Shown: one piece after another, positions 22,513 through 28,204 of the stretch | Numbering within the stretch: the first letter of the stretch is position 1 | Layout of the letters: every line of letters begins with the position of its first letter | Virus record (IMG/VR): IMGVR_UViG_3300025308_000349 | Span: 1-28,204 of that record | Source of the DNA: a virus | Direction: 5' to 3' (one strand) | DNA: 28,204 nucleotides | The notes under the pieces: generated by a model | What the model was told of the DNA's origin: nothing | The model's database searches: none | The model's input: the letters and a program-made list of their open reading frames with translations, nothing else | Program-made: the position numbers and the translations under genes

Positions 22513-22768
22513 GGTGGACGCTGGATGGACGGCGCAAACCCGCATGAACGCTCATTCCGTCCATCCGTCCACCCTGTCCACCTAGGCATGGGTAAATTGC
22601 GCCCGCGCGTGCGCACGCAGACACGCGCCCACCCGTGTCTGCGCATGTGCATACGTGTGAACAAACCGGGTGGAGGGGTGGACGGGTGGACGGATGCCCA
22701 TTTCCTTAACAGAATCAACAGCTTGCGCCGTCCACCAGGGGTGGACGGCAGGTGGACGGGATGGACGG
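22513..22768. repeat. Iteron-like array of GGTGGACGG units, putative replication origin
   Basis: Twelve copies of a 9-bp unit (GGTGGACGG with one or two changes at most) occur in both orientations. Plus orientation: 22513, 22524, 22668, 22677, 22685, 22740, 22751, 22760. Reverse orientation: 22557, 22565, 22574, 22728. The pair 22727-22736 / 22740-22749 is a perfect 10-bp palindrome with a 3-nt centre. An AT-richer stretch lies inside the array. Clustered direct and inverted repeats beside a replicative primase-helicase gene are typical of a phage origin bound by an initiator. The role is inference. Confidence 0.6.
22616..22643. repeat. Perfect 10-bp inverted repeat with 8-nt loop inside the repeat array
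   Basis: CGCAGACACG (22616-22625) and CGTGTCTGCG (22634-22643) are exact complements around the loop CGCCCACC. It overlaps the end of a 12-bp palindrome GCGTGCGCACGC (22607-22618). No T-run follows on either strand, so it is not an intrinsic terminator. As part of the repeat region it may be a structural element of the origin, for instance a priming or initiator site. Confidence 0.65.
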
Positions 22769-22881
22769 CGGCGGCGACAGGACCGACCGCGCCAACGTCA
22801 GAACGTCGGCACAGGCGGGGCGTGACCAGCCAGCAGGGCGTCCGTGCGCCTCCACGAGCGTTGATCGTGCGGGAATGGGGG

Positions 22882-25308
22882 TTACAGCGGCAGGTCATCA
22901 TCCTCGCTCGCTTGAGGCCCAGTGAGGGCCTCATTGGGGTCCACAGGCGCGGTGTAAGGCACAGCCTTCGGGGGCGGCGGGGGCCGGCGTTTCCAGCCGC
23001 GCAGGCGCCCACCCGTGGTCTCTCTGTGCTTGTCGAAGCCCAGCGCCCTCATGGCGTTTCCAATGCGCGTGTCCATGTTGCCGGCGCCATCGATCCGGTC
23101 TGCCTTGATGAGCAGCGCTTTCTCGTAGATCTCCACCGTGGTGAAGAAGTCGCGCCTCGCGTTCACCGGCAGATCAGGGTTATCGTGCTTATCCGGCTTG
23201 CTCCGATTCACATACAGGTCGATCATGTCCTCCCAGGTGTCGGTGCGCTTGAAAGGCTCATGCTCGGGGAATACCAGCTCGTGTTCCTCTTCCTTGGTGG
23301 GCCAATAGCGTTCACCAGCTTCCAGGCGATGTAGGGCCTCAGCGAAGAGCTGCAGCCGTATGCCAGCCAGCACGTCTTCATTGACCACGTGCACCTCTAG
23401 CGGCCAGAAGCGCCGGTCGCCAGTAGCGTCCTTGAGGAAAGTGTCCGCATTGGTCGTGCCCACATTCACCGCGTGTCGCTTCGCCCTGATCAGCTGTGCG
23501 CCATAGGGTGGCCGGAACATGTCTTCCTGGGCCGACAGAAACTGCTTGATCTGCGTGGTTTCAGACTTATTGAGCGACTCCAGCTCAGCCGATTCCGCGA
23601 TCCATACCAGCTGCATAGCCATCAGCGAATCCTTGTCGCCCATGCGGATCGCGTTGTCTGTGAAGAACGGGTAGGCCAGCGCGCGGAAGGCGGTGGACTT
23701 CTTCAGGCCCTGCTCACCCTTGATGATGAGCATATAGTCGAACTTGCAGCCAGGCTGCAGCGCCCGCTTGACGAGGCCCATGATGAAGCACTTGCCGATC
23801 AGCCTGGTGTACGGCCGCTCCTCGATCTCGTACACATCCGTCAGCCAGTGCTCAAGGCGCTCCGTGCCATCCCATGGCTCGGCCCTGATCAAGTCATGTA
23901 CCGGGTTGTACTTAGCCGATCGCGCCGCCATCAGCACGCCATTGCGCAGGGTACTCGTGGCCTTGACGGCAAGACGGTGGGTCCGGAGCAGATATTCCCC
24001 CAGCATCAGATCGTCTTCCTCGTTCCACTCCCCTGCTGGATGGCCCCATGGGGTTGGCTTCACGCGCTCGATAAGGTGGGTGAAATCGTTCTGCCGCACC
24101 ATGCCCTGCAGGTTCGGGTCAAGCTGCAGGCAGTACATGACGTTCTCACGGCAATCCATCGGCCGCCCCCGGTGTTTGACCAGGTGCGCCAACACGTCCA
24201 CATCACCATCCGGGTCGTCGGCGCCTGGCGGCTCACCACCGCCGTGGCCACCGCCACCACCAGATCCTCCCGCGTGGTCCGCATCCCCAGCGGGAGCGGA
24301 ATCGTTCGCGCGTGATGGTTTTCGCTTGCGCGGCTCTGGCGGGGTCAGCTCGATCCCGAGACGCTGCGCAAGCCAGTGCAAGGCATCCTTCGGCTTCGAG
24401 GCCGGGAGCCACTCCATGACCAGGTCAATGGGTGTGCGCCCCCCTTGGCGCGCATCGTGCATGTCAGCCACACCGAAGTCCTTGATGCCCACAGGCATGA
24501 TGGACAGGTCTTCCTGCAGATCACGCCTCAGCGCCTTGCTGGTGACGCGGTAGCCCTGCCCTTTCGGGATCGCCTTGGGGAAGAGTGTCGGCACCCAGGC
24601 CTGCAGGGCTTGCATCGCCGCCTCATTCACGCGACGGAAGTCATCACTGCCTGACGGATCAGGCTGCGCCGCACGCGCCGATGCTGGTGCGCTTGCTGGC
24701 TTCGCAGCGGCCTTGCGCGACTCCTTTGCCTCCTCGATCGTTGCGTGCATGCGCCTCAGCGCCCCTTCGGGCGCCTGGCGCACCTCTGCAGGCGTGTTGG
24801 GCAGGTGTCGCCCCGTCACCGTGAAGTACTGCTTGTTGCAGAACATCTCCACGCCAATGTCGTTGCTCTTGGCCGTCTCGGTTTTGCCCAGTACGTAGAG
24901 GTGAAGCCCCTTGCCACTCGGGGATACCTCGGTGAAGGTATCGAAGGCCTCAACGATGCCCCGACACCGCGGCGACATCTCGCCCGTCTCGGCGTCGTAT
25001 TGCTTGTCGATGTCGATACCAATCAGCCCGTCGTCAGGCAAGAAGGCAAAGCCAATGCCGCTCCACCCTCCCCGTTCAAACACCCGGCGCACTACTTGCA
25101 GGATGGCCAGGCGCATCCTGTCGCGGTCAGAGCCCTGGTCACCAGCGCGCCGCCCGCCCATCGGGTAGTACGGCACCTTCAACCAGGACTCGCGTTTCTC
25201 ATCCCACTCGTACTTCCACAGCAGCCACTGCTGCCGCCCCGCCAGCTCGGCGGGGATGTTGTCCCACACCGGAGGCGCGACCACCGGAGCGATTTGCTTG
25301 TTTTCCAT
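22882..25308 (-). CDS. Primase-helicase replication protein, VapE-type
   Basis: An 808-aa protein with two parts. The N-terminal part is primase-polymerase-like: KVPYYPMGG, GIGFAFLPDDGLIGIDIDKQ with Asp99/Asp101 as candidate metal ligands, and SPSGKGLHLYV at 129-139, the SGKG-x-H signature of AEP-type primases. A Gly/Ala linker (about 330-370) joins it to a VapE-type superfamily-3-like helicase domain with Walker A GEQGLKKST (531-539), Walker B region LVWIAESAEL (567-576), and GTTNADTFLKDATGDRRFWP. It probably primes and unwinds at a nearby origin. The start at 25308 (MENKQIAP) is preferred because it avoids a 47-bp overlap with the upstream gene; neither start has a good ribosome site. Confidence 0.87.
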   Translation of the reverse strand: MENKQIAPVVAPPVWDNIPAELAGRQQWLLWKYEWDEKRESWLKVPYYPMGGRRAGDQGSDRDRMRLAILQVVRRVFERGGWSGIGFAFLPDDGLIGIDIDKQYDAETGEMSPRCRGIVEAFDTFTEVSPSGKGLHLYVLGKTETAKSNDIGVEMFCNKQYFTVTGRHLPNTPAEVRQAPEGALRRMHATIEEAKESRKAAAKPASAPASARAAQPDPSGSDDFRRVNEAAMQALQAWVPTLFPKAIPKGQGYRVTSKALRRDLQEDLSIMPVGIKDFGVADMHDARQGGRTPIDLVMEWLPASKPKDALHWLAQRLGIELTPPEPRKRKPSRANDSAPAGDADHAGGSGGGGGHGGGEPPGADDPDGDVDVLAHLVKHRGRPMDCRENVMYCLQLDPNLQGMVRQNDFTHLIERVKPTPWGHPAGEWNEEDDLMLGEYLLRTHRLAVKATSTLRNGVLMAARSAKYNPVHDLIRAEPWDGTERLEHWLTDVYEIEERPYTRLIGKCFIMGLVKRALQPGCKFDYMLIIKGEQGLKKSTAFRALAYPFFTDNAIRMGDKDSLMAMQLVWIAESAELESLNKSETTQIKQFLSAQEDMFRPPYGAQLIRAKRHAVNVGTTNADTFLKDATGDRRFWPLEVHVVNEDVLAGIRLQLFAEALHRLEAGERYWPTKEEEHELVFPEHEPFKRTDTWEDMIDLYVNRSKPDKHDNPDLPVNARRDFFTTVEIYEKALLIKADRIDGAGNMDTRIGNAMRALGFDKHRETTGGRLRGWKRRPPPPPKAVPYTAPVDPNEALTGPQASEDDDLPL

Positions 25309-25321
25309 CGATTTTTTTAAG

Positions 25322-25603
25322 TCAACGCCACCCAGCCATGCACCCTGCCAGCTCGTGCCAGCAGGCACCGTCGGCTAGGTCATCCAGCACACTGGCTGGC
25401 TCGTACACCGCTACCGGCCGGCGTGCATGCGGCCGGGGTTCGAGCTTGTATTTCAGCTCGCCCGAACGCACACAATCGCTCAGCACCTGGCGCGCCTTCG
25501 TGTAGTCCACTCCGGTCAGGCGCACCACATCACGCAACTCGGCCCGGCCCGTGGTCTGGATCGTGTCGACGATCGAGCGGCGGGCTTCACTTTGCGGTCG
25601 CAT
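25322..25603 (-). CDS. Small winged-helix DNA-binding protein
   Basis: A 93-aa protein with a winged-helix or MarR-like pattern: RRSIVDTIQTTGRAELRDVV, then RLTGVDYTKARQVLSDCVRS, then GELKYKLEPRPHARRPVAVY, where the last strand looks like the wing. The stop is 13 bp before the primase-helicase start and the start overlaps the upstream small gene. It may help loading or control of replication. Only the fold class is inferred. Confidence 0.6.
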   Translation of the reverse strand: MRPQSEARRSIVDTIQTTGRAELRDVVRLTGVDYTKARQVLSDCVRSGELKYKLEPRPHARRPVAVYEPASVLDDLADGACWHELAGCMAGWR

Positions 25604-25886
25604 GCGCCACCCCCATTCCCCATCGGTCCAGGTCTGCCTGGCGTCTCGCCTCCAGATCCTGTCGTTCTTTCACTCGTTGGCCCCACTGATGGGGGTGCCA
25701 GGCCAGCCGGCATCGATTGGCCACGACCGGTGACAGGGTGAGCTGGCCGTCTGGAACCTCGCGGGCCCGGTGCACGTCCACGTGGTGGAAAAGGCACTCG
25801 CCGGGGCTTTGCTCAAGAAGCAAGGCAAAACGGCCGCTGAGCAACCGGTAGACGCCGCCGACCTCAAGCGGGCTGGCGGGCTTCAT
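25587..25886 (-). CDS. Hypothetical phage protein
   Basis: A 99-aa protein beginning MKPASPLEVGGVYRLLSGRF, predicted beta-rich at first (RFALLLEQSPGECLFHHVDV) and helical and charged later (QRVKERQDLEARRQADLDRW). Its ATG overlaps the CII-like stop (25884-25888) and its 3' end overlaps the winged-helix gene by 17 bp. No family is recognised. It is co-transcribed with the early replication genes. Confidence 0.55.
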   Translation of the reverse strand: MKPASPLEVGGVYRLLSGRFALLLEQSPGECLFHHVDVHRAREVPDGQLTLSPVVANRCRLAWHPHQWGQRVKERQDLEARRQADLDRWGMGVAHATAK

Positions 25887-26272
25887 CAGCTGACTGCCCG
25901 AATGCCGCCACGCACCTGGATATGGTCGAGCGCCTTCATCGCTCGCTCCATGGTGCTTGCAGCGTTGTTGATAACCTCCACCAGCTTGACTGCTTCGTCC
26001 TCTGGCGCCTTGCGGTCTGGCCGAGCATGCAACGTATCGTCACAGGCGTGGTACAGCGGGTCGTACCTCTCGCAATACTTCATGAGCCGGAGCACCTGGC
26101 CAAACGTCAGGCGCTGATCACCCGTCGGGCTGCAACACTCCTTGAGCCGGGCGTAGGCCGACTCCGGCTTCATGTCCGGGAAGATGTGCGCCGCCACCAG
26201 CTTGAACGGCTTGCCACTCTCGCCAATCGCCGTAGCAATGGCATCAAATTCGTCGTCGTAGAACAGCTTCAT
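25886..26272 (-). CDS. CII-like phage regulatory protein
   Basis: A 128-aa protein starting MKLFYDDEFDAIATAIGESG, with a GGAGG site 5 nt upstream. The segment KPFKLVAAHIFPDMKPESAY followed by ARLKECCSPTGDQRLTFGQV resembles phage regulatory proteins of the CII/CP76 type: an N-terminal helix-turn-helix that expects paired helices, then a C-terminal oligomerisation helix. It is the first full gene of the leftward early operon after the Cro-like gene, the same slot as lambda cII. Activation of lysogenic promoters is therefore a reasonable inference. Its start region overlaps a 34-codon leader ORF and lies downstream of a structured RNA segment, which may control its translation. Confidence 0.62.
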   Translation of the reverse strand: MKLFYDDEFDAIATAIGESGKPFKLVAAHIFPDMKPESAYARLKECCSPTGDQRLTFGQVLRLMKYCERYDPLYHACDDTLHARPDRKAPEDEAVKLVEVINNAASTMERAMKALDHIQVRGGIRAVS

Positions 26273-26348
26273 CCAAGCCTCCGTAATTTTTAGGGGTGAT
26301 TAGGGGTGACCGTTTCGGGCAAAAAAAACACACTGCAGTCATGCACAT
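26244..26348 (-). CDS. Leader peptide ORF overlapping the CII-like gene (Ash/Icd-like tail)
   Basis: A 34-codon ORF starting MCMTAVCFFCPKRSPLITPK with a GGTGGG sequence 7 nt upstream; it overlaps the first 29 bases of the CII-like gene in another frame. Small ORFs with an aromatic-Cys stretch followed by a TP-rich end are familiar in phage control regions (Ash/Icd-like peptides); this resemblance is from memory. Its ribosome site lies in a segment complementary to an upstream part of the same transcript. It may act as a translational switch for the CII-like gene. Confidence 0.4.
   Translation of the reverse strand: MCMTAVCFFCPKRSPLITPKNYGGLDEAVLRRRI
26291..26310. repeat. Tandem 10-bp repeat upstream of CII-like gene
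   Basis: TAGGGGTGAT and TAGGGGTGAC stand directly one after the other, 19 bp upstream of the CII-like start and within the leader ORF. The spacing of one helical turn suits a protein-binding site, but the repeat is also coding for the leader peptide (SPLITP) and may simply reflect that. Confidence 0.45.
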
Positions 26349-26355
26349 GAAAAAG

Positions 26356-26460
26356 CCCACCCGCCACCCCGGCACACCAATGTCCGCGCACCTTCCCGCG
26401 CGCGGCCAGAGGGAGACAAACAACCGTTCGGGCGCGCCGGACTTGATGGCGGCGGGTGGG
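26356..26460 (-). ncRNA. Candidate C4/CI-type antisense riboregulator and its target
   Basis: In the leftward transcript the block CCCACCCGCC (26460-26451) and the block CCGGCGCGCC (26440-26431) are followed 52 nt later by GGTGTGCCGG (26378-26369) and GGCGGGTGGG (26365-26356). The blocks pair in proper antiparallel order: 10 Watson-Crick pairs, and 8 plus 2 G-U pairs. A further hairpin lies between them (26384-26389 with 26400-26405). The last block covers the ribosome site of the leader ORF at 26348. Two-block complementarity between an RNA and a downstream translation start is the design of phage C4 and P4 CI RNAs. Membership of either family is inference. Confidence 0.45.
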
Positions 26461-26493
26461 TGGAAATTGACGGCAGAGCATGGGATGACCTGG

Positions 26494-26760
26494 TTAGGTG
26501 GCCGCGCTTGTTTCACCGGACCCGACCTGCCGCGTCAGTTGCTCTGCCAGCTCGGGCCAGATCTCGCCGCCATCCCGACGGCGCAGCGCCAAGCGCAGAC
26601 CAACAATCCCGGCCTCACGCTCGACACGCACGGCGTCTGCCGGCTTCATGTCCTTTCGGCCAGACAGGCACTGGTACAGGTATGCAGCATTGACCCCCGT
26701 CTTTTCGACGATGACGCTGCGCTCTTCAGCACTGAATTCGGTCTTCATGTTCGCCATCAT
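26494..26760 (-). CDS. Cro/YdaS-like regulator
   Basis: An 88-aa DNA-binding protein with a helix-turn-helix of the YdaS/Cro type: EKTGVNAAYLYQCLSGRKDM followed by KPADAVRVEREAGI. The C-terminal third (RRDGGEIWPELAEQLTRQVG) is polar. It is the first gene of the leftward lytic operon, directly downstream of the three-operator region and opposite the CI-like gene, the arrangement of lambda cro. It probably represses the repressor promoter. Starts at 26760, 26757 and 26748 are possible; none has a good Shine-Dalgarno, and the first overlaps an operator. Confidence 0.75.
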   Translation of the reverse strand: MMANMKTEFSAEERSVIVEKTGVNAAYLYQCLSGRKDMKPADAVRVEREAGIVGLRLALRRRDGGEIWPELAEQLTRQVGSGETSAAT

Positions 26761-26819
26761 AGCGATTCGCTAAGACTTTGCAAGCGATTCGCTAGATGCA
26801 AATATATAGCGAAATGCTA
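26760..26819. promoter_or_regulatory. Three-operator control region between Cro-like and CI-like genes (OR-like)
   Basis: Three palindromic 13-mers with consensus TAGCGATTCGCTA lie at 26760-26772 (perfect), 26782-26794 (one change) and 26807-26819 (TAGCGAAATGCTA). Centre distances are 22 and 25 bp. A weak rightward promoter for the repressor fits TTGCAA (26778-26783) with AT-rich -10 candidates at 26801-26808; a leftward -10 candidate TATATT overlaps the same AT block. Each promoter would be covered by an operator, as at lambda OR. Confidence 0.82.
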
Positions 26820-26829
26820 GAAACTCGAT

Positions 26830-27300
26830 ATGGAAACAAAAGACGAGCGTCGACGCAGGAAACTCCAGCTACTTGTCGCTGGAGTTACAGGTGGTCTTGA
26901 GACCATTTCCGTGCGCTCAGAAACTAGCCCGCAGTACCTTCAGCAGATCATTAAAGGCGTATTGCTTCCGCCAAAGAAAGATGGCACCCGCAGCCCACGC
27001 AGCTTGGGCGATGCTGCGGCCGAGGCTATCGAAGACGCCTTTGATCTGGGACGCGGCTGGTTCGACTCAGACCGCCCGCTCCCTACCGTCGAGCCACCAA
27101 AGATCGCAGAACGCGCGCCCAGACCATACCCCAGCAAAGACTGGCCCTTTACAGAGTTCACCCAAGAGGAATATGCCCTGCTGGATACTCAGCAAAAGGG
27201 CCTTGTCGAGAGCATGATCGTTCAATTCATCAAGACCCGCGAACCCCCAGCAAAACATCAGCCGCCCGCGAACAACACCACCAAGGCCGGAGCAGCTTGA
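26830..27300 (+). CDS. CI-like phage repressor lacking an S24 peptidase domain
   Basis: A 156-aa protein divergent from the Cro-like gene. The N-terminal basic stretch ETKDERRRRKLQLLV is followed by a helix-turn-helix (ETISVRSETSPQYLQQIIKG) and the block SPRSLGDAAAEAIEDAFDLG with RGWFD, known from repressor DNA-binding domains in Burkholderiales phages. The C-terminal part (EEYALLDTQQKGLVESMIVQ) could be a dimerisation helix, followed by a Pro/Ala tail. There is no LexA/S24 self-cleavage domain, so induction cannot be by RecA-stimulated autocleavage of this protein. It should maintain lysogeny by binding the 13-bp operators on both sides. The start has no clear ribosome site. Confidence 0.75.
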   Translation: METKDERRRRKLQLLVAGVTGGLETISVRSETSPQYLQQIIKGVLLPPKKDGTRSPRSLGDAAAEAIEDAFDLGRGWFDSDRPLPTVEPPKIAERAPRPYPSKDWPFTEFTQEEYALLDTQQKGLVESMIVQFIKTREPPAKHQPPANNTTKAGAA

Positions 27301-27402
27301 GCTCTTCGGCGCCCAGATTTACTGCTTTCATACCTACAAGAGCAGCCGGGCGAGTCGTTTGGGAGAGAGAGTCCATAATCGAATTAATCAGGAGGAGATA
27401 CG

Positions 27403-27804
27403 ATGAATAAAGCCTTCGCCGCCTTACTGGCAACCGTCCTACTAGCCGGGTGTGCAGCATCAGGCGTCCAGGTCTCGAAGGACGCCGCCCTACAGTTCAA
27501 GGAGGGCGTTACTACCGAAGCCGAGATCTTGGAGAAAATGGGCCGGCCTACCACCATCATGCTGAGTGGAGATACCAAGGTCATCGCCTACAGCGGCATG
27601 CAGTACCAGGTTAAAGGCGCTACCTTCATCCCGATCGTTGGGGCCTTCGCAGGTGGATCAGACTTCAATCTCACATCAGTCACCTATGAAATCGACCCCA
27701 ATGGGGTGCTAAAGAAAGCGACATACGCCCAATCTAGCGGTGGCAATCGCATGGGGACTACTCCCGTTGAAATGTCGCCAACTGAGCCTCGGGCCGTCAA
27801 ATGA
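27403..27804 (+). CDS. BamE/SmpA-like lipoprotein in the immunity region (moron candidate)
   Basis: A 133-aa predicted outer-membrane lipoprotein. Signal peptide MNKAFAALLATVLLAGC with lipobox L-A-G-C (Cys17). The mature part FKEGVTTEAEILEKMGRPTT and a following beta hairpin (TKVIAYSGMQYQVKG, VTYEIDPNGVLKKATY) follow the BamE/SmpA-type pattern, where a helix pair packs on a small sheet. A strong AGGAGGAG site precedes it and a terminator follows, so it is a self-contained unit between the two operator clusters, in the position of lambda rex. Prophage lipoproteins here are often expressed in the lysogen; a role in superinfection exclusion or envelope change is inference. Confidence 0.72.
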   Translation: MNKAFAALLATVLLAGCAASGVQVSKDAALQFKEGVTTEAEILEKMGRPTTIMLSGDTKVIAYSGMQYQVKGATFIPIVGAFAGGSDFNLTSVTYEIDPNGVLKKATYAQSSGGNRMGTTPVEMSPTEPRAVK

Positions 27805-27820
27805 GAAACTGAATTCAACA

Positions 27821-27848
27821 AAAAAAACCCGCTACGGCGGGTTTTTTT
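27821..27848 (+). terminator. Intrinsic terminator after the lipoprotein gene, bidirectional
   Basis: CCCGC (27828-27832) and GCGGG (27837-27841) close on the loop TACG, giving the very stable C(UACG)G tetraloop. Seven A precede the stem and seven T follow it (27842-27848), so it can work on either strand. It separates repressor-lipoprotein transcription from the second operator-promoter. Confidence 0.92.
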
Positions 27849-27868
27849 GCGCCTCACTGAAAAATATT

Positions 27869-27914
27869 TAGCGAATTTGTAGCGATTCGCTTGACACGTT
27901 GTAGCGATTCGCTA
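27869..27914. promoter_or_regulatory. Second operator cluster (OL-like)
   Basis: Two clear copies of the 13-mer lie at 27880-27892 (one change) and 27902-27914 (perfect), centres 22 bp apart as in the first cluster; a degenerate half-site (TAGCGAATTTGTA) is at 27869-27881. The pair flanks the -35 and the spacer of the rightward promoter, so repressor binding would block it. Confidence 0.82.
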
Positions 27915-27918
27915 AACA
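27891..27918 (+). promoter_or_regulatory. Rightward early promoter (PL-like)
   Basis: A consensus -35 TTGACA (27891-27896) lies between the two operators. A -10 candidate TAAACA (27913-27918) follows after 16 bp and overlaps the second operator. The transcript would lead into the partial gene at 27962. The -35 is perfect, the -10 is mediocre. Confidence 0.65.
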
Positions 27919-27961
27919 ATCCACTCCAACCCGCCACCCACCGGCGGGCAAGGAGCGAAAA

Positions 27962-28204
27962 GTGCAGACATCCACACAACCGCGCGCCAGGCGCGGCGTG
28001 CCCCGGGGCCATAGCGCCCCGGTAGCTCTCAGCCCTGCAGCAACCAAGCTGATCCAGCAGATCGAGGCCGAAGCCCGGGCCAGGCTGCTCGAAGACTTAA
28101 GCGCCAAGGACGGCATCACCGTCCTGCACCCACTGGATGCCGACACCAAGCGTATCCACATCGAGGGTGACGACATCCACATCCGTGACGGCCGGGGCGG
28201 CAAC
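27962..28204 (+). CDS. Partial early protein of the second (rightward) operon, start of gene
   Basis: A GTG-started ORF, open for 81 codons to the right edge. An AAGGAG ribosome site lies 6 nt upstream. The protein begins VQTSTQPRARRGVPRGHSAP, then has LSPAATKLIQQIEAEARARL (helical) and IHIEGDDIHIRDGRGGN. No family is recognised. As first gene of the repressor-controlled operon it takes the place of lambda N or of the first recombination-side gene. Confidence 0.7.
   Translation, partial: MQTSTQPRARRGVPRGHSAPVALSPAATKLIQQIEAEARARLLEDLSAKDGITVLHPLDADTKRIHIEGDDIHIRDGRGGN

Larger units (their letters stand above)
22477..22881. other. Non-coding segment between the Q-side genes and the primase-helicase
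   Basis: This 405-bp stretch has no convincing gene. ORFs on either strand here consist of Arg/Pro/Gly/Cys-rich translations of repeats and are extensions of other frames. It contains the repeat array and inverted repeats listed separately, plus the ribosome site of the gene at 22476. An AT-richer island lies at about 22695-22725. Confidence 0.7.

Noticed and set aside
22495-23334. 279-codon plus-strand ORF through the repeat array
   Set aside because: It runs from repeat DNA into the antisense of the primase-helicase; the composition (many W, D, G, R from the repeat) is non-protein-like.
25312-25318. A7 run just before the primase-helicase start as a possible frameshift site
   Set aside because: The upstream gene already ends in TGA before the run, so no continuous frame could use it.
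25309-25368. Upstream start of the primase-helicase at 25368
   Set aside because: It would overlap the winged-helix gene by 47 bp and adds residues that do not look like the family; the start at 25308 is cleaner.
26290-26481. 63-codon minus-strand ORF (ATG at 26481) through the riboregulator segment
   Set aside because: It overlaps the structured segment in a different frame from the leader ORF and has no good ribosome site. Its end (VHDCSVFFLPETVTPNHP) recalls Ash-like peptides, so it is noted here but not called as a gene.
27359-27387. Separate promoter for the lipoprotein gene
   Set aside because: TTGGGA and AT-rich sequence are present but no hexamer pair with acceptable spacing; transcription from the repressor promoter is enough to explain expression.
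1-28204. tRNA, rRNA, insertion sequence, CRISPR array, integrase or att site
   Set aside because: None seen: no transposase or recombinase-like ORF, no spaced identical repeats of CRISPR form, no cloverleaf found by eye. The GGTGGACGG array has irregular spacing and both orientations, unlike CRISPR.

Overview
The window is most of the lytic half plus the control region of a lambda-type temperate siphovirus or prophage. Its GC-rich composition (roughly 60-65% by eye), strong G/C third-position bias and protein families (DUF2460, DUF2163, M15-type endolysin, VapE-type primase-helicase) point to a Burkholderiales host, perhaps Comamonadaceae. That host assignment is inference. No integrase, tRNA, att site or clearly bacterial flank is visible, so prophage and free phage cannot be told apart from this window.

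Almost all genes lie on the minus strand and read from right to left. The order is: control region (26.2-28.2 kb); early and replication genes (22.9-26.3 kb: CII-like regulator, two small proteins, VapE-type primase-helicase); a repeat-rich non-coding segment that looks like a replication origin (22.5-22.8 kb); a Q-like antiterminator and a possible late promoter (21.8-22.2 kb); a conserved phage protein and the terminase subunits (18.2-21.7 kb); head genes (13.5-18.1 kb: gpW-like, portal, protease-capsid fusion, decoration-like protein, head-tail attachment protein); tail genes (2.5-13.5 kb: tail terminator, tube, G/GT chaperones with a -1 frameshift, tape measure, DUF2460, DUF2163, NlpC/P60, gpJ-like, fibre, fibre assembly); and a lysis cassette (0-2.5 kb: holin-like membrane proteins, M15 endolysin, nested Rz/Rz1 spanins and several tiny genes). 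Many neighbours share 4-base ATGA stop/start overlaps, so the late genes are tightly translationally coupled.

The control region copies the logic of the lambda immunity region. Three copies of a 13-bp palindrome (consensus TAGCGATTCGCTA) separate a leftward Cro/YdaS-like gene from a rightward CI-like repressor gene. Two good copies and one degenerate copy recur about 1.1 kb away, over a TTGACA promoter that drives a second, rightward operon leaving the window. Between the two operator clusters lie the repressor, a BamE-like lipoprotein gene in the place where lambda carries rex, and a strong terminator.

The most interesting unannotated signal is between the Cro-like and CII-like genes. In the leftward transcript two blocks of 10 nt (26460-26451 and 26440-26431) are complementary, in the correct antiparallel order, to two downstream blocks (26378-26369 and 26365-26356). 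The second downstream block covers the likely Shine-Dalgarno of a 34-codon leader ORF that overlaps the CII-like gene. This is the arrangement expected of a C4/P4-CI-type antisense riboregulator. The putative origin is also notable: 12 copies of GGTGGACGG-like repeats in both orientations, with two perfect inverted repeats.
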